A stretch of 64,000 bases of DNA, from positions 223,268,546 to 223,332,545 of the forward strand of contig OX465296.1 in the NCBI GenBank assembly GCA_949987735.1. The letters are read 5' to 3'. Each line of letters begins with the position of its first letter. Positions within the stretch are counted from its first letter, which is position 1. Positions 25,138 through 35,216 of the stretch are shown piece after piece. The notes beneath the pieces are model-generated. The model did not search any database. It was not told the DNA's origin and saw only the letters and a list, made by a program, of their open reading frames with translations. This DNA comes from Leucophora obtusa. Taxonomy: Eukaryota; Arthropoda; Insecta; Diptera; Anthomyiidae. Both the position numbers and the translations under genes were made by a program.

Positions 25138-26323
25138 CACTCATAGAAATAAATCTGTAAAAATAGCAGAAAAAATTACGAAAAATTAGTTAAAAATGAT
25201 GCTGCAGAAGATATTGCTAAAATTAGCAGATATTTTTACTAAATACTAGTAAAATGAGAACAGCAAAATTAAAACTGTTAAATTTACTGAATTTTAGTTA
25301 TATTTAGGCTGACTTTTAGTTAATTGAAAATAGCAAATTGTTCTGTAAAATCTGCAGAAAATTTTTATAAATATTTGTAGACTAAAAATAGCAAAAATAA
25401 ACTGTTAAATCTACAAAAGTTTGTGCTGATGTTTGTAACACCAAAAAATATTGGTCGTAGACCCACCTTATAGTATACCGATCGGTTCAGAATTTTTTTT
25501 TATTTCGATTTAACGATGTCCGTCTGTCCGTCTGTCCGTCCGTCCGTCTGTCTGTCCATGCAATCTTGTGCGCACTCTACAGGTCGCAAATATTAAGATA
25601 TTTTGATGAAATTTGGTACATAGACCTATGTTGGCCCAAGGACGAAGCCTATTGATTTTGGTGAACATCGGTCCATGTTTAGAACTAGTGCCCATATAAG
25701 GGTCCCCCCAAAATTGGCTTGGTTACAAACTGCAGGTCGCAAATATTAAGATATTTTAATGAAATTTGGTGCGCTGACTCACATTATAGGAAATTTTGAC
25801 ACAAGCCCCATTTTAACCCATTCGAATTTCGGATCCAAACAATACACCAGACTGGTGTAGGGTATTGTATAGTCGGCATGCCCGACTTTAACCTTTTTAC
25901 TCGTTTTAAGCTAAATTTAGTTGAATGCCTATAGCAGTCTATTCTGCTAAAATCAGCAGAAATATTTGCTAAAAAATTGTAAACTGCTGTTTTCAAAATG
26001 CTCGATTTTTATTTGAATTAAAAAAAAAATCGAAAAAAAAACTTCGAAAATTTTAAATTTGTTGGTGATTTTTTAGGCTACTAATTATTTAGCAAAATTT
26101 TTTGCTGATTTTAGCAGGTTAATTTGCTATTTTTCATTTACAAAAATTTAGCTCAAATATCACTAAAATTCTGTATATTTAACAGTTTTATTTTTGCTGT
26201 TCCACTATTACTAATATATAGCAAAAATAATCTGCTAAGTTAGCAGTTTTTTTCTGCAGCATTATTTTTAACTAATTTTTAGTAGTTTTAACTAAATTTT
26301 TTACGGACTTGTTTTTATTAGTG
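25138..26323. mobile_element. CACTMATAG foldback element, copy 2, carrying a nested mini-me
   Basis: CACTCATAGAAATAAATCTG to ...GACTTGTTTTTATTAGTG, TA at both sides (25136-25137, 26324-26325). The related sequence at 29805-29835 (GCCAGTACTTGTACC) is an in-window empty site and shows exactly TA duplicated. Split by a mini-me copy at 25417-25906. Confidence 0.85.
25417..25906 (+). mobile_element. mini-me/DINE-1-like element, copy D, 5'-truncated
   Basis: Begins inside the 5' region at AGTTTGTGCTGATG, lacking the first about 30 bases of the family, and retains (GTCY)n, two internal units and the complete 3' hairpin and tail. Inserted into the CACTMATAG element without an obvious duplication, as expected for Helitron-type insertion. 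Confidence 0.85.
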
Positions 26324-26498
26324 TACTTGTACCACCTGTTAAAGTGCTTTGCCACCGATTTCAAGTTTGTATTTTTCTGACTGGATAATTAAATACAAAT
26401 GAAGACGACTGTACCACCAAATGTTTTTTAAATTATAAGAATCCGACAAAAACCACACTAAGGGAAAAAAAGTGTGGAAAAAAATGTATTCTAAGCTA

Positions 26499-27035
26499 CC
26501 CGGTGAAAAATGTTCATATACGCTCAAACATGTTCATATATGGTTTATGTATGGACACATATGAACAAATATGGATTTTTTATGAACATATATGGATTTT
26601 ATATGAACATATATGGAAGTATATGTGATTCCATATATGGAAAAAGATTTCATATACAGACATATATGGAAGCATCTGTTATTTCATATATGGAAATGGC
26701 ACTCATATATGGACAAATATGAAAGTATATGTTATTCAATTTATGCAAAAGGGACTTGTATATGAAAATATTTCGAATACTACATTTTTCCATATATGTA
26801 AAAGGAACTCGTATTTGGATAAATATGGAATTATATTTAATGCCATGAATAAAAAAAGGAACATATGTAGCGCCTAATTTGAATGTCATACATAAATTTA
26901 TATCTATCGTACAACCTTATAATAAAGGACAGCAACGTTCGCATGTATTCGCATATATTTAACAAATGTATATGTTCATATATATCCATATATGGTTGAA
27001 CCATAAATGTTCATATATGGACATTTTTCACCGGG
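26499..27035. mobile_element. TA-duplicating element made of CATATATGG words
   Basis: Ends CCCGGTGAAAAATGTTCATA and its inverse ...ATGGACATTTTTCACCGGG, TA on both sides (26497-26498, 27036-27037). The interior is an array of diverged TTCATATATGGA-type units in both orientations, which accounts for the tyrosine/methionine-rich open frames here. Confidence 0.8.
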
Positions 27036-27650
27036 TACTAAAAATTAATTGAAAATACCATGGAGAGAAAACTGCTGAAATTAGCAGATTATTTTTACTA
27101 TATATTAGTAGAATAGGAATAGAAAAAAAACTGTTAAATATATATAATTTTGGTTATGTTTGCGTTAAATTTTTGTCAATAGAAAGTAACAACTTAACCT
27201 GCTAAAATTAGCAAAAAAATTTTCTAAATAATTAGTAGCCTAAAAACTCACAAAAAATGTTCAATTTTTTAGTTTTTTTTGTTTATTAATTTTTTTTTGT
27301 AATGCAAATAACAATCGGGCCTTCCAAAATCAGCAGCTTACTATTTTTAGCAAATATTTCTGTTGATATTAGCAGGATAGATTGCTATTTGCATTTAACA
27401 AAAATATAACAAAAAATTTTTAGATATAACAGTATATTTTCGATATTTAGTAAAGGCAGACTTTAAACTGCAGACTTTATAATATAATTTGCAATTTTCA
27501 ATTAACTAAAAGTTCACACAAATATAACTAAAATTTTGTAAATTTTACCGTTTTATTTTTGCTGTTCTTCTTCTTACTAGTATTTAGCAAACAAATTGCT
27601 AATTTCAGCAGTTTTTTTCTAAAAGGTAATTTTTAAGTAACACATCTCAA
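27036..27650. mobile_element. Degraded CACTMATAG foldback element
   Basis: Carries the family's internal words (ACTGCTGAAATTAGCAG, CTGTTAAATATATA, AATTTCAGCAGTTTTTTTC) in mirrored order. The left end may lie at about 26457 (CACTAAGGGAAAAAAAG), beyond the 26499-27035 insertion; the right end is lost. Confidence 0.55.
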
Positions 27651-27902
27651 ACAAATTTTGTAACAAGAAAGATGCTTACTAATTTTGAGTTATCTACCTG
27701 CCAACTTCATTCTAACATGATATTTATTTGGATTTGATCAGGTCTCGTTTTTTGTGTTACAGCTATTACCCACAAATTTGAAGATTAACCGTTTTTAAGT
27801 TTCATTTTCACATTCAGAGTATTTATTATTTGAAAATCGTAGTTGTGTTTTCTGTTTTCGGAGTTAAGTGATTCATGAATAGTGTCAGTAAATTGTAAAA
27901 AT

Positions 27903-27977
27903 GGTCCTGACAAGTTTTGTTACATTTGTGGTGACATAACTTTTAAAACGCAGCGAATAAATTTGACGCCATTAGTA
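27903..27977 (+). pseudogene. TE-associated gene remnant, fragment 1 (CxxC N-terminus)
   Basis: Reads GPDKFCYICGDITFKTQR then INLTPLV, with a Cys-x2-Cys knuckle (Cys codons at 27918 and 27927). From memory this matches the N-terminus of a multi-copy arthropod gene family of unknown function, normally several hundred residues long, that behaves like transposon cargo. The upstream frame has a stop shortly before, so no start can be supported. The reading stops exactly where a TA-flanked element begins (27978). Removing that element and one TA joins this fragment in phase to fragment 2 at 30711. The family's middle region is missing, so it was already internally deleted. The identification rests on recall of the motif, not on a search. 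Confidence 0.6.
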
Positions 27978-28153
27978 CACTCAAAAAAAGTCAGTAAACA
28001 TGTTTCTGTATCAGCAAATATTTAGTCAAGAGCGTGCTTACAAAAAAAGTTTGTAATTTCAGCCAAAGGGGTTTGCTGAAAATCAGCGAGAGCCCAGTGT
28101 AGAAAATCATTACCAGATATGTGGTTATGTAACTGCATACTTGGTAATGGTAA

Positions 28154-28588
28154 AGCCCCGTTCACATTATCACACAAGTGCTTATACTTTTCTTCACACA
28201 AGTATGACAAAAAGTATGCTGAATTGTCTGGTTGTCAAAAAAGTATAAAAGAAAATCTTTTCAGTGTTCAGACTGTAATCGACACACACAACAAATAAAT
28301 TAAAACAGTCGTTTTTTCTTATACTATTACTTCTTTTCATCACTAGTTGTTTTTAATATTTGTTTAACATTTATTTGTGAATAACAAAACACTTGTGTTG
28401 AGACAAGTGGTAACTTTATGAAATATTTCAAAAAATAAATCTTGTCAAAAAAGTGTGACCGTATTTTAAAATGTGTGCACCCATTTTGACATGTGTGTAA
28501 CGAACAGTGTTCACACTATTATACATTTTCGTTATACAACACATTTCTGACATGTATAACACACTTGTGTGATAATCTAAACGGGGCT
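28154..28588. mobile_element. PIF/Harbinger-type (Tourist-like) MITE
   Basis: Ends AGCCCCGTTCACATTATCAC and GTGATAATCTAAACGGGGCT, flanked by the 3-bp duplication TAA (28151-28153, 28589-28591). Uninterrupted relatives at 57490-57510 (inverse of GGTAATGGTAACTAC) and 36797-36815 act as empty sites, so the TAA duplication is direct evidence. No ORF. Confidence 0.8.
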
Positions 28589-28805
28589 TAACTAGTTACT
28601 TTTGTTATTACATTTCTTATTACCTTTATATGGCGTTTATAATGAGTTGTCGTTACACACCAGCATACGAAAAATCAAAAAATATATCATTACCTATGTG
28701 CTTACCAGTACTGACAAAAATAATAAGTCTAAAAATATATTTTCTAAAAAATAAATTATATAAAAAAAAAATATTTTTTATTGTATTTTTTTTTTAAATA
28801 AAATT

Positions 28806-28837
28806 TGCTGGTGCGGTACCATCTGAGCTATATCGAC
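28806..28837 (-). tRNA. tRNA-like segment, internally deleted (non-functional)
   Basis: Minus strand reads GTCGATATAGCTCAGATGGTA then jumps to CCGCACCAGCA. It is the same sequence as the full versions at 37046-37117 and 57197-57268 with about 40 bases removed, including the anticodon arm and B box. Confidence 0.7.
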
Positions 28838-29309
28838 ATGTAATATTTAATAGATAAAAACACAATTGACCTGCTGCACACAAGTAAGCTTACTCGCCAA
28901 CATACAAAAAATCAAAAAATATGTGGTTACATATATCCTTACCAGTGTTTAAAAAATATTGAGTCTAAAAATAACCCAGTCAGAAATCGCCAGTGGTACA
29001 AAAAATCAAGCACTGGCATACCACTGGGTAACCACGGTATTCAAAATAAATGACTGGCAGAACACTCATTTGGGACGCTTTGCCAGCGTTTGCGAAAAGC
29101 GTTTTACCAGTATTTGTTTTACAAAAATTTCGGTGGTTTATAAAAAAAACCACTGGCAAAGAATTGGCTTAGAGTGATATGCCAAGGTTTGCAACCAGTG
29201 GTTATCCAGTGCTACCTAGCCAATGCTACCAGGCGTACAAAAATCAATTCACTGGAAAACCATTGATTTTATAAAAATGCTGACGCTTCTTTAAAAAATT
29301 TTTGCAGTC

Positions 29310-29342
29310 GGAAGGTTCCGAGTTCAAATCCGGTTGCAAGCA
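29310..29342 (+). tRNA. tRNA 3'-half-like segment
   Basis: GGTTCCGAGTTCAAATCCGG resembles a T-arm and B box (GAGTTCAAATCC), followed by a TTGCAAGCA tail. No A box is found at the correct distance, so it is a remnant, not a gene. Confidence 0.5.
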
Positions 29343-29566
29343 AAAAATTTTTTTTGGATTTTTTTTAATTTAAAATTTTTTTTGTTTTATAAAATCAATT
29401 TTTTTGATTGTGGGAAAGCTCCTTCAAGATCAACTTTTTTTTTTTGCCCTCCCAACACTGGCATACTAGTTACGGAAAATTGTTTGCCAGTACTAGCATT
29501 TTGGCACAGCCAGTAGTTGTCCAGCTATTATTATTCATTTATGTGTTTAGCCATTAAATATTATAT

Positions 29567-29637
29567 GTCTCGTTAGCTCAGTGGGTAGAGCAATGTCTGC
29601 CAATCTGCCGGCCTGGGTTCAAATCACGGCAGGACCA
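29567..29637 (+). tRNA. tRNA-like segment with A and B boxes
   Basis: A box TAGCTCAGTGGGTAGAGC gives a well-paired D arm (GCTC/GAGC), and a B box GGGTTCAAATC lies at the right distance. The anticodon loop candidate CTGCCAA would give GCC, but its stem pairs poorly, and the acceptor arms GTCTCGT and GCAGGAC do not pair fully. Probably a decayed tRNA-derived sequence mobilised within the surrounding element. Confidence 0.6.
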
Positions 29638-30710
29638 AAAAAAATACATATGAACTTTTTTTAAATTTTATTTTGTAAAATATATTTCTAGACCACCTAT
29701 TTATTGGTTTTGCCAACGTTTAAAAATTTTGTTCCTCCAGTGCTTTTCCGGCGCTTTTTGAACAGCCGGTCCTTTTGTCGAATGATGTTATCATTTTGGG
29801 AATGGGAAAGCACTTTTTGCCAGTACTTGTACCACCTGTTAAAGTGCTTTGCCACCGCTTTCCCGTTTGTATTTTTCTGACTGGGAGATTTCAAAAAATT
29901 TTCAAAAAAATCTAAAAAATTATTTTCTATTTGAAATAATGATAAAAATAAGTCATTATCAGTAACTCATTATTATATGTTTTAAAATAATACAGAAGGT
30001 AAGTGGGTGTCATTACTGGTAGTCCAAAAAAATAATGATATGTCATTACCGTTTCTAAACTGGGTGATTTTTACCACAAAAATAGTAATCTCAGCAAAAG
30101 TTTTGCTTACACTTAGTCGATTGTAAATGAAAAAAAACCTTGCTAAAATCAATACAACTACAATCAATACAAAAACTCAAAAATTTGTCGAGAAATTATA
30201 CTTTAGCTAATTTATTTGCTGAGATTTTAAGTCTGCGAGTTTTTCTAATTCTTTTGAGGAAACTTCCTAACATGTAAAAATTTCCAGACTTCACCTTAGT
30301 AGACAATTCTAAGTAACAAAAGAGGAAATAAACTTTGCTTTTATATTATAAAAACCTTCTTTTTAAAAAGCGAAAGGGAACACAAAAAATTAATTAAGTA
30401 ATACTTAATAAATATTTTTTTTTGTTTATATGTTTATGTATTCCTTTGGCGTCCTTTTGTTGTATGTAAAAGAGACAGATACAGAAACCTTTCACGGTTG
30501 TCTTACAATAGTTGTGTTTTTAGTCCTCACTATAAATGTGTTTATCAGGACAATTTTGGTAGCAAAATAATTTAGTAAAACATAAGTTCAAAATTAGTTT
30601 AGTGATGAAATACTATTACTAAAACCTCTGCTGTGTTTCAACTAAAAATTAGTCAAGTCGATTTGAAACCCGTTTTACAGATTTTTTACTGACGTATTAT
30701 TTTAAGTGTA

Positions 30711-30796
30711 TTAGCTCAGGGAGATTTAAATTTGTCCAAACAAAAGGCAAAACTTTTGGGCTCTCGATTAAAGGGATGGAATTTATTTACTACAAC
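30711..30796 (+). pseudogene. TE-associated gene remnant, fragment 2
   Basis: Open frame LAQGDLNLSKQKAKLLGSRL followed by KGWNLFTT. The (R)DLNLSKxxAxLLGSRL block is, from memory, characteristic of the same multi-copy arthropod family as fragments 1 and 3. It is in phase with fragment 1 once the 27978-30708 element is removed, and ends where the next element (30797) begins. The several hundred residues that normally separate this block from fragment 3 are absent. The fragment is short and the identification is from recall; a search with the three fragments joined as separate queries would settle it. Confidence 0.6.
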
Positions 30797-30839
30797 CCCA
30801 GCAAAATAAGAGATGCCAATTGATGATCTAGATGTACAC

Positions 30840-31458
30840 TAGACCGTACCTCAAAAAAAAAGTTCGCCGTATTATACAATTTCAAAAAAAATTTTTTTTT
30901 TTGCCGACCGTAGGGGTCGCCTTTTTTAATTTTTTGTTATAGCTTTGGCATTTAAAATCAGATTTTAAATTGTGATATATCGATTTTTTGCTTCGAGGAG
31001 ACCAGTGTTTTGCTATATAGTAAAAATCCAATTAAAAACAATTTAAAAATGCGACCCCTACGTTCGGCAACCAATATATAAAAAAAAAAATTATACTGGG
31101 TTTAGCGAAAAACTTCCTTAGCAAAAGTTTAATGATTTTTTGCGAGCTTTAATTTTCTGACATTAGGGTGGTACATTAGGGTGGTAGCAACTGAGATCTG
31201 GTGGGTAACTACTAGAACGGGATACTTGAGGTCAAAATTTCCTTAGAGCAAAATACTGGTCTCCTCGAGAGAAAAACATCGATGTATCATAATTTAAGAT
31301 CCGACTGTAAATACCAAAGATATAACGAAAAATGGCGACCCCTACGTTCGGCAAAAAAAATAAAAAACAATTTTTTTAAACCTCCTTGCAAAAATACTTC
31401 ATATTGGAGGGTGTACGGCGTACTTTTTTTTTTTTTGCCTGTAAGGTGGTACGCTCTA
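30840..31458. mobile_element. hAT-type foldback element
   Basis: Ends TAGACCGTACC and GGTACGCTCTA; 8-bp duplication ATGTACAC at 30832-30839 and 31459-31466. Arms of about 130 bp (30890-31020 against 31240-31370) fold back; both contain GCGACCCCTACG or its inverse. No ORF of note. The right duplication is also the left duplication of the next hAT element. Confidence 0.8.
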
Positions 31459-31466
31459 ATGTACAC

Positions 31467-33055
31467 TAGGGGTACAACCAAAATAAGGCCCTATCACCAC
31501 GCTGTAGCCGATGTTGTGCTGAAACCGAAAAATGTTTCCTCAGGTCATTTCGGAACAAATGCGTCGAAGCCGATTTCTGAAAGCCCTTTAGGATTTTTTT
31601 TTTATTTTTTCAAAATTTTTTATTTTTTAATTATTTAACTATTTACATTTGTTAATGTAATTATATGATTATAACCAAAATCAGAATCTAAAAACTATCT
31701 TTGTTAAGTGAAATTAACTTAAGATTAAGAGTTCGTGTTGATTTGCATTGGGGGAAAATATCTTGTACGACTTTGATTGCGCGTTCCGCACAAATGTTGC
31801 TGCGTTGTGTTTTTGGAATTCTTGATTCATCTTTCACCCAATGTCTTAGAAAGCATTTCTGAGCATTAGTAAAGCCCGATAATGATTTGTTTAAGGCTTC
31901 GAAGTCATTTTTATTGTAACAATGGTCTGAAAACCAAATGTTGTACCAAGGGTCACATATAAATTCGCATATTGCATATAATTTGCTACGATATTTTTGA
32001 ATTAGTGTATGTAAGCTAGAATCGCAAGAATTGCTCTAGAATTCCATCTAGCATTACTAATCGGTGGTATAGTTATAAAGTTTATAAATAGAAATTTATT
32101 GTGCTCCATATAGTATTTAAAAGACTGTCCTAGTTCATATAAATATTGCATATCATCACGCCACTTTAAATTTCCAACATCTAGCCGTTTCTCGTTTTGC
32201 TGATATTCGTGTTTTAATGTATTGTAATTGCTTATCAGCTCTGAAACGAATTCATATGCAATATCTGGTGAGGTGGTTTTTCCGTCCAATGATGCATCCA
32301 TTACATATCGTAGTATTAAATCCAACACATGGTGCTGACATCCAATGTACTGCGGTGGTTGCAGAGAAATTGATTTAAAATGGTTCTGCAGTAGTGTTAC
32401 AATAGCTTTAGTTTTTCCTGTATTAACACTGGTTGTTTCGCAAATTATCATTTTCATTGACTTCATCAAATTAAATTTTTCTAGAGTTTCTTTGATGCCA
32501 TTGAAAATAGTTATCGCTTTCCCATTTTCCAGAACTAATGCAGCTCCTTTTATTTCTTGAGATTTATTTTTTACAACAACTACCTGTACTTCTTGTCGTC
32601 CAATTTTTTTACATCGAAATGGAGACACCAATTCTGATATTGTAAAGACTGTTTCATCATTTCTTCCTTTTTCTCTGCAGATTTATAAACAGCTTTATAA
32701 ATTGCTTGCTGTGAAGGAGTTGCAACATCAACCCCTGATTCTGCAAGTTCCTTGCATATTTTTGCTGCTTTCCTAGTACTTACTTTGGCATTATTTACTA
32801 ACGTTAGTGCTGGAATTGGTAATCGCTTTCTTATTCCAAGTCTTAAAGGTGGCATATAATCGTTATCATCTTCAAATGAATCATTTTTATTTTTTTAGAA
32901 CTTACTGATCCCAAACTTAATTGCATTTGACGCGGAACCTTTTTTAACGATATCGAAAATCTAAAGATGCAGTTCTTATTGTTTTTTTATGCACTACATG
33001 GTATGGATAGGGCCATTTTGATATTTTCAAAAATTGTAAAAAAGTTGTATCCCTA
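31467..33055 (-). mobile_element. hAT element with degraded transposase
   Basis: Ends TAGGGGTACAAC and GTTGTATCCCTA with internal GGCCCTATC pairs, 8-bp duplication ATGTACAC at 31459-31466 and 33056-33063 (fits the hAT preference nTnnnnAn). 1,589 bp including the broken transposase read on the minus strand. Confidence 0.85.
31688..32945 (-). pseudogene. hAT-like (RNase H-fold) transposase, frameshifted
   Basis: Read right to left, frames join as KVPRQMQLSLGS (about 32940), NDSFEDDNDYMPPLRLGIRK, a helical region (KICKELAESGVDVATPSQQA), then ICETTSVNTGK, QPPQYIGCQHHVLDLILRYV, WRDDMQYLYELGQSF and NARWNSRAIL. It continues to a C-terminus ending LKLISLNKDSF with stop at 31688-31690. About 400 residues overall. 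Frame changes occur near 32900, near 32588 (one base lost in KKY-QVVVVKN) and near 32005. The acidic residue after the IC is Glu where relatives I recall have Asp, and GC-x-HH matches the conserved Cys/His block. Element ends and an 8-bp duplication support hAT membership independently of protein recall. It cannot make a working enzyme as it stands. Confidence 0.75.
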
Positions 33056-33230
33056 ATGTACACTAAGGATTTTAACATTGAGTTGTCATAGGAGGGGAGT
33101 ACTCCCACTTCAAGATTTTTTCAGTACTTTCTGAACGAGTGCTAAGGAAGCTTTTTTCACCAATTAAAAATTAAAGGAAAATTTTTCCCAAAAAAATTTT
33201 TTTTTTTTATTTTACAAAAGTTTTTTTTTA

Positions 33231-33302
33231 TTGCCGCCACCGGGTATCGAACTGCGACCTCACGATTGATAGTCTAGCGCTCTATCGCCGAGCTATTTTT
33301 TG
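33231..33302 (-). tRNA. tRNA-like segment with A and B boxes (in W1)
   Basis: Minus strand: TAGCTCGGCGATAGAGCG (D arm GCTC/GAGC) and CAGTTCGATACCC (B box). The loop CTATCAA would give anticodon ATC. The T and acceptor stems pair poorly. Copies in the same element context: 54100-54171 (-), 58557-58629 (+), 38963-39021 (+), with different apparent anticodons, as expected for neutral decay. Confidence 0.6.
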
Positions 33303-33480
33303 ATATGAAAGTTGACTGGCATTAAAACACCACTTTGTTACTGCGAGATATTGTTCCTTATACTCTTCAATAAAATTACTTATTAAACAAGTGTAAAAGG
33401 TGCACTCCAATTCAATATTGTTTTAAGTACTGTTTTTAATAAAAAAAATTAAAAAAAAATTAAAACAAAATTAAAAATGT

Positions 33481-33512
33481 ATTGGGCCATCCAGGAATCG
33501 AAACCGTGATCA
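33481..33512 (-). tRNA. tRNA 3'-half-like segment (in W1)
   Basis: Minus strand TCACGGTTTCGATTCCTGG ATGGCCCAAT contains a B box (GGTTTCGATTCC) in a pairable T arm and a discriminator-like end. No A box. Equivalent segments: 36726-36759, 54661-54692, 57667-57698. Confidence 0.55.
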
Positions 33513-33800
33513 TCTGTTTAGAAATACCAAATGATACCAAAGTCACTTTTTAGGATCACTTTTAGAGCAATTTTGCTTTAGAAGTAATACTTGATTTTTT
33601 GGATGTTGTTCGGAAGTAATTCTAAAAAGCTGTACAAATATACTAACGGAGACTTTGGAAGCAACGAAAGAAGTGATTTTTGAAGTTGTTCAGAATTACT
33701 TCTAAAAAAGCAGTAAAAATACATTGAAGGATACTTGTGAAGCAGTGAAAGAAGTAGTTTGTTAAGCATTACTTAAAATGTTTATTGCTGGGTACAATCA

Positions 33801-33981
33801 GATTTAGAATTCTTTCCTGAGGTTTTGTGTGCCGCCAGTCATGAACACCGTGAAAGCCACCTAGACATTTCTATGATAGGAAAACGATATCAGAGCAAAT
33901 GGAGTCCAGTTATGCTGGCAAATTACTGTGGGATATTACAGGCGAGACGTTCGTGAAGTAAAATGTAGAAGAAAATCCTAA
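33801..33981 (+). pseudogene. TE-associated gene remnant, fragment 3 (C-terminus)
   Basis: Frame reads DLEFFPEVLCAASHEHRES, HLDISMIGKRYQSKWSPVML, ANYCGILQ, then after a one-base shift near 33941 RDVREVKCRRKS and stop at 33979-33981. The (F)HxDIxxMxxRYQxKWSPxMLAxYC block is, from memory, the C-terminal signature of the same multi-copy arthropod family as fragments 1 and 2. Same strand, correct order, about 5.8 kb downstream of fragment 1 because of nested insertions and an earlier internal loss. Non-functional. Confidence 0.65.
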
Positions 33982-34696
33982 AACTACATTCCTTACGGGG
34001 AAAGGGACCGGTCGCAGATGACACGAATTAAAATTCGCTGTAAACTATAGTTAGGCATTTACTTTAGGTCATACATATCTATTGCTCTACGATAAATTTT
34101 CTTATGATTTTTTTTTCTTTACCTTTATTTTTTTTGTGTTTCCTTAAACTTCTTCCTGCAGTTTATATTTTATTTTGTAAGCAGTGTTTGTATTATGAAA
34201 ATGTTTTCATTGTCTTCCTTCAACACCCTCCAAGCTTTTGGGTTTTTTTTATTTGTGAAATAGAAATAAAAGAAGCGTATTGTTTTTAACATATAATTGT
34301 AAATATTTGAGATTTACTGTAAAATATTTTAATAACCTTACCCGCTTGTTATTGTCGTTAAAATTACCCAAAAACAAAGTTAAAAAAATATATATTTTAA
34401 AACACATACCTACATACTCTTAGGAACTCTGCATACTCTAACATTCATAGGCATACGATACATAAATTTATATTTAAGATTAACACTCTAAGGAACTATG
34501 CAACTCAAAGGAGAAAATTACAGCTTTACAAATATTCTTAAAGGTTTTCACTACTGTAACATTAGAATTAAACGTTTCTTAGTCTACTAATTCTTTTTTT
34601 TTAATTTTCAATTAAAACTAACCTTACTTTCCTGTCTACAAAAGCGGCTTTTGTAGTATTGCGTATTTTTTATTACACATGTTTAATATATTGTAT

Positions 34697-35216
34697 TTTT
34701 ACGTATGAGTAATTTATAACTATTCTTAGAAAAATATTAATCATACGTTAATAAAACCAATTTCTATAATCCAATGTTCTTATAAATATCTTTACTTTTA
34801 AGGCCCAATTTTGTGCATTTGTAATGTTTTATTTTAAAATAATTTTTAAAAAAATTAAACATTAATAATTCCCTAGTAAAAATAATTTTTATATATCCGA
34901 AAAATGGTGGATCTGGTTAGTATAATTTTATATAACTAAATATATTTTGATATAATTATATCACATTATACTTGGTGTTACACATGACAATACTCAATAT
35001 ATAATTCTATAAAATCATAAATGATTATATGAAAAATATTTTTACTCGGGTTTGTGGAAAAAGAGCTTAAAAATATCGCGATAAATAAAAAAAAGGCTCC
35101 ATTAGAACACACGGCCTGTTTTGCCAGCGCAGCAACGTATTATAATTTCCTTTAAGTACGTATGATTAATATTTTTCTATTTAATAATTATATATTACTC
35201 ATACGTAAAATACATT
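34697..35216. repeat. Inverted repeat with 55-bp arms, about 400 bp apart
   Basis: TACGTATGAGTAATTTATAA ... AAAAATATTAATCATACG at 34697-34750 is the imperfect inverse of 35157-35213 (CGTATGATTAATATTTTT ... TATTACTCATACGTA). The interior is TATAATTATAT-rich. Possibly a MITE; no duplication identified. Confidence 0.5.

Larger units (their letters stand above)
28975..29885. mobile_element. CCCAGTCAGAAA element carrying tRNA-like segments
   Basis: CCCAGTCAGAAAT at the left, ATTTTTCTGACTGGG at the right. The interior has many (G)CCAGTGGT / ACCACTGG words in both orientations and two tRNA-like segments (29310-29342, 29567-29637). It interrupts the CCCAGTGTAG element: host words GAGTCTAAAAAT and GATTTCAAAAAATTTTC on either side are contiguous at 38595-38625. 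A partial relative lies at 25095-25137 plus 26324-26480. Confidence 0.75.
28093..30064. mobile_element. CCCAGTGTAGAAA element with tRNA-like cargo, copy 1
   Basis: CCCAGTGTAGAAAATCATTACC at the left and GGTAATGACATA...CGTTTCTAAACTGGG at the right. The same family is at 36762-38787 and 57165-57550. Family-specific sequence (TATATGGCG, CACCAGCATACGAAAAATC, the Ala-like tRNA segment) lies at 28589-28974. A PIF-type MITE (28154-28588) and a CCCAGTCAG element (28975-29885) are inserted in it. No ORF with transposase motifs. Confidence 0.7.
27978..30708. mobile_element. CACTCA-ended TA element, host of a nested stack
   Basis: CACTCAAAAAAAGTCAGTAAA at the left and TTTACTGACGTATTATTTTAAGTG at the right are imperfect inverted repeats, with TA at 27976-27977 and 30709-30710. 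The interior host sequence is visible at 27978-28092 and 30065-30708 (AGCAAA/TTTGCT palindromic words); everything between is the CCCAGTGTAG element and its own insertions. It interrupts the TE-associated gene remnant between codons. Confidence 0.65.
30797..33792. mobile_element. CCCAGC element W1 carrying two tRNA-like segments
   Basis: CCCAGCAAAATAAGAGATGCC at the left and TTATTGCTGGG at the right, with TACAA just outside each end (30791-30795 and 33793-33797). Split after its first about 35 bases by two hAT-type insertions (30840-33055). Its body resumes at 33064 (TTTTAACATTGAGTTGTCAT) and includes tRNA-like segments at 33231 and 33481 and a duplicated GAAGTAATTCTAAAAAGC module. Relatives: 36662-39050, 42708-42870, 49857-50055, 53851-54954, 55431-56960, 56990-58868. 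No coding capacity. Confidence 0.7.
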
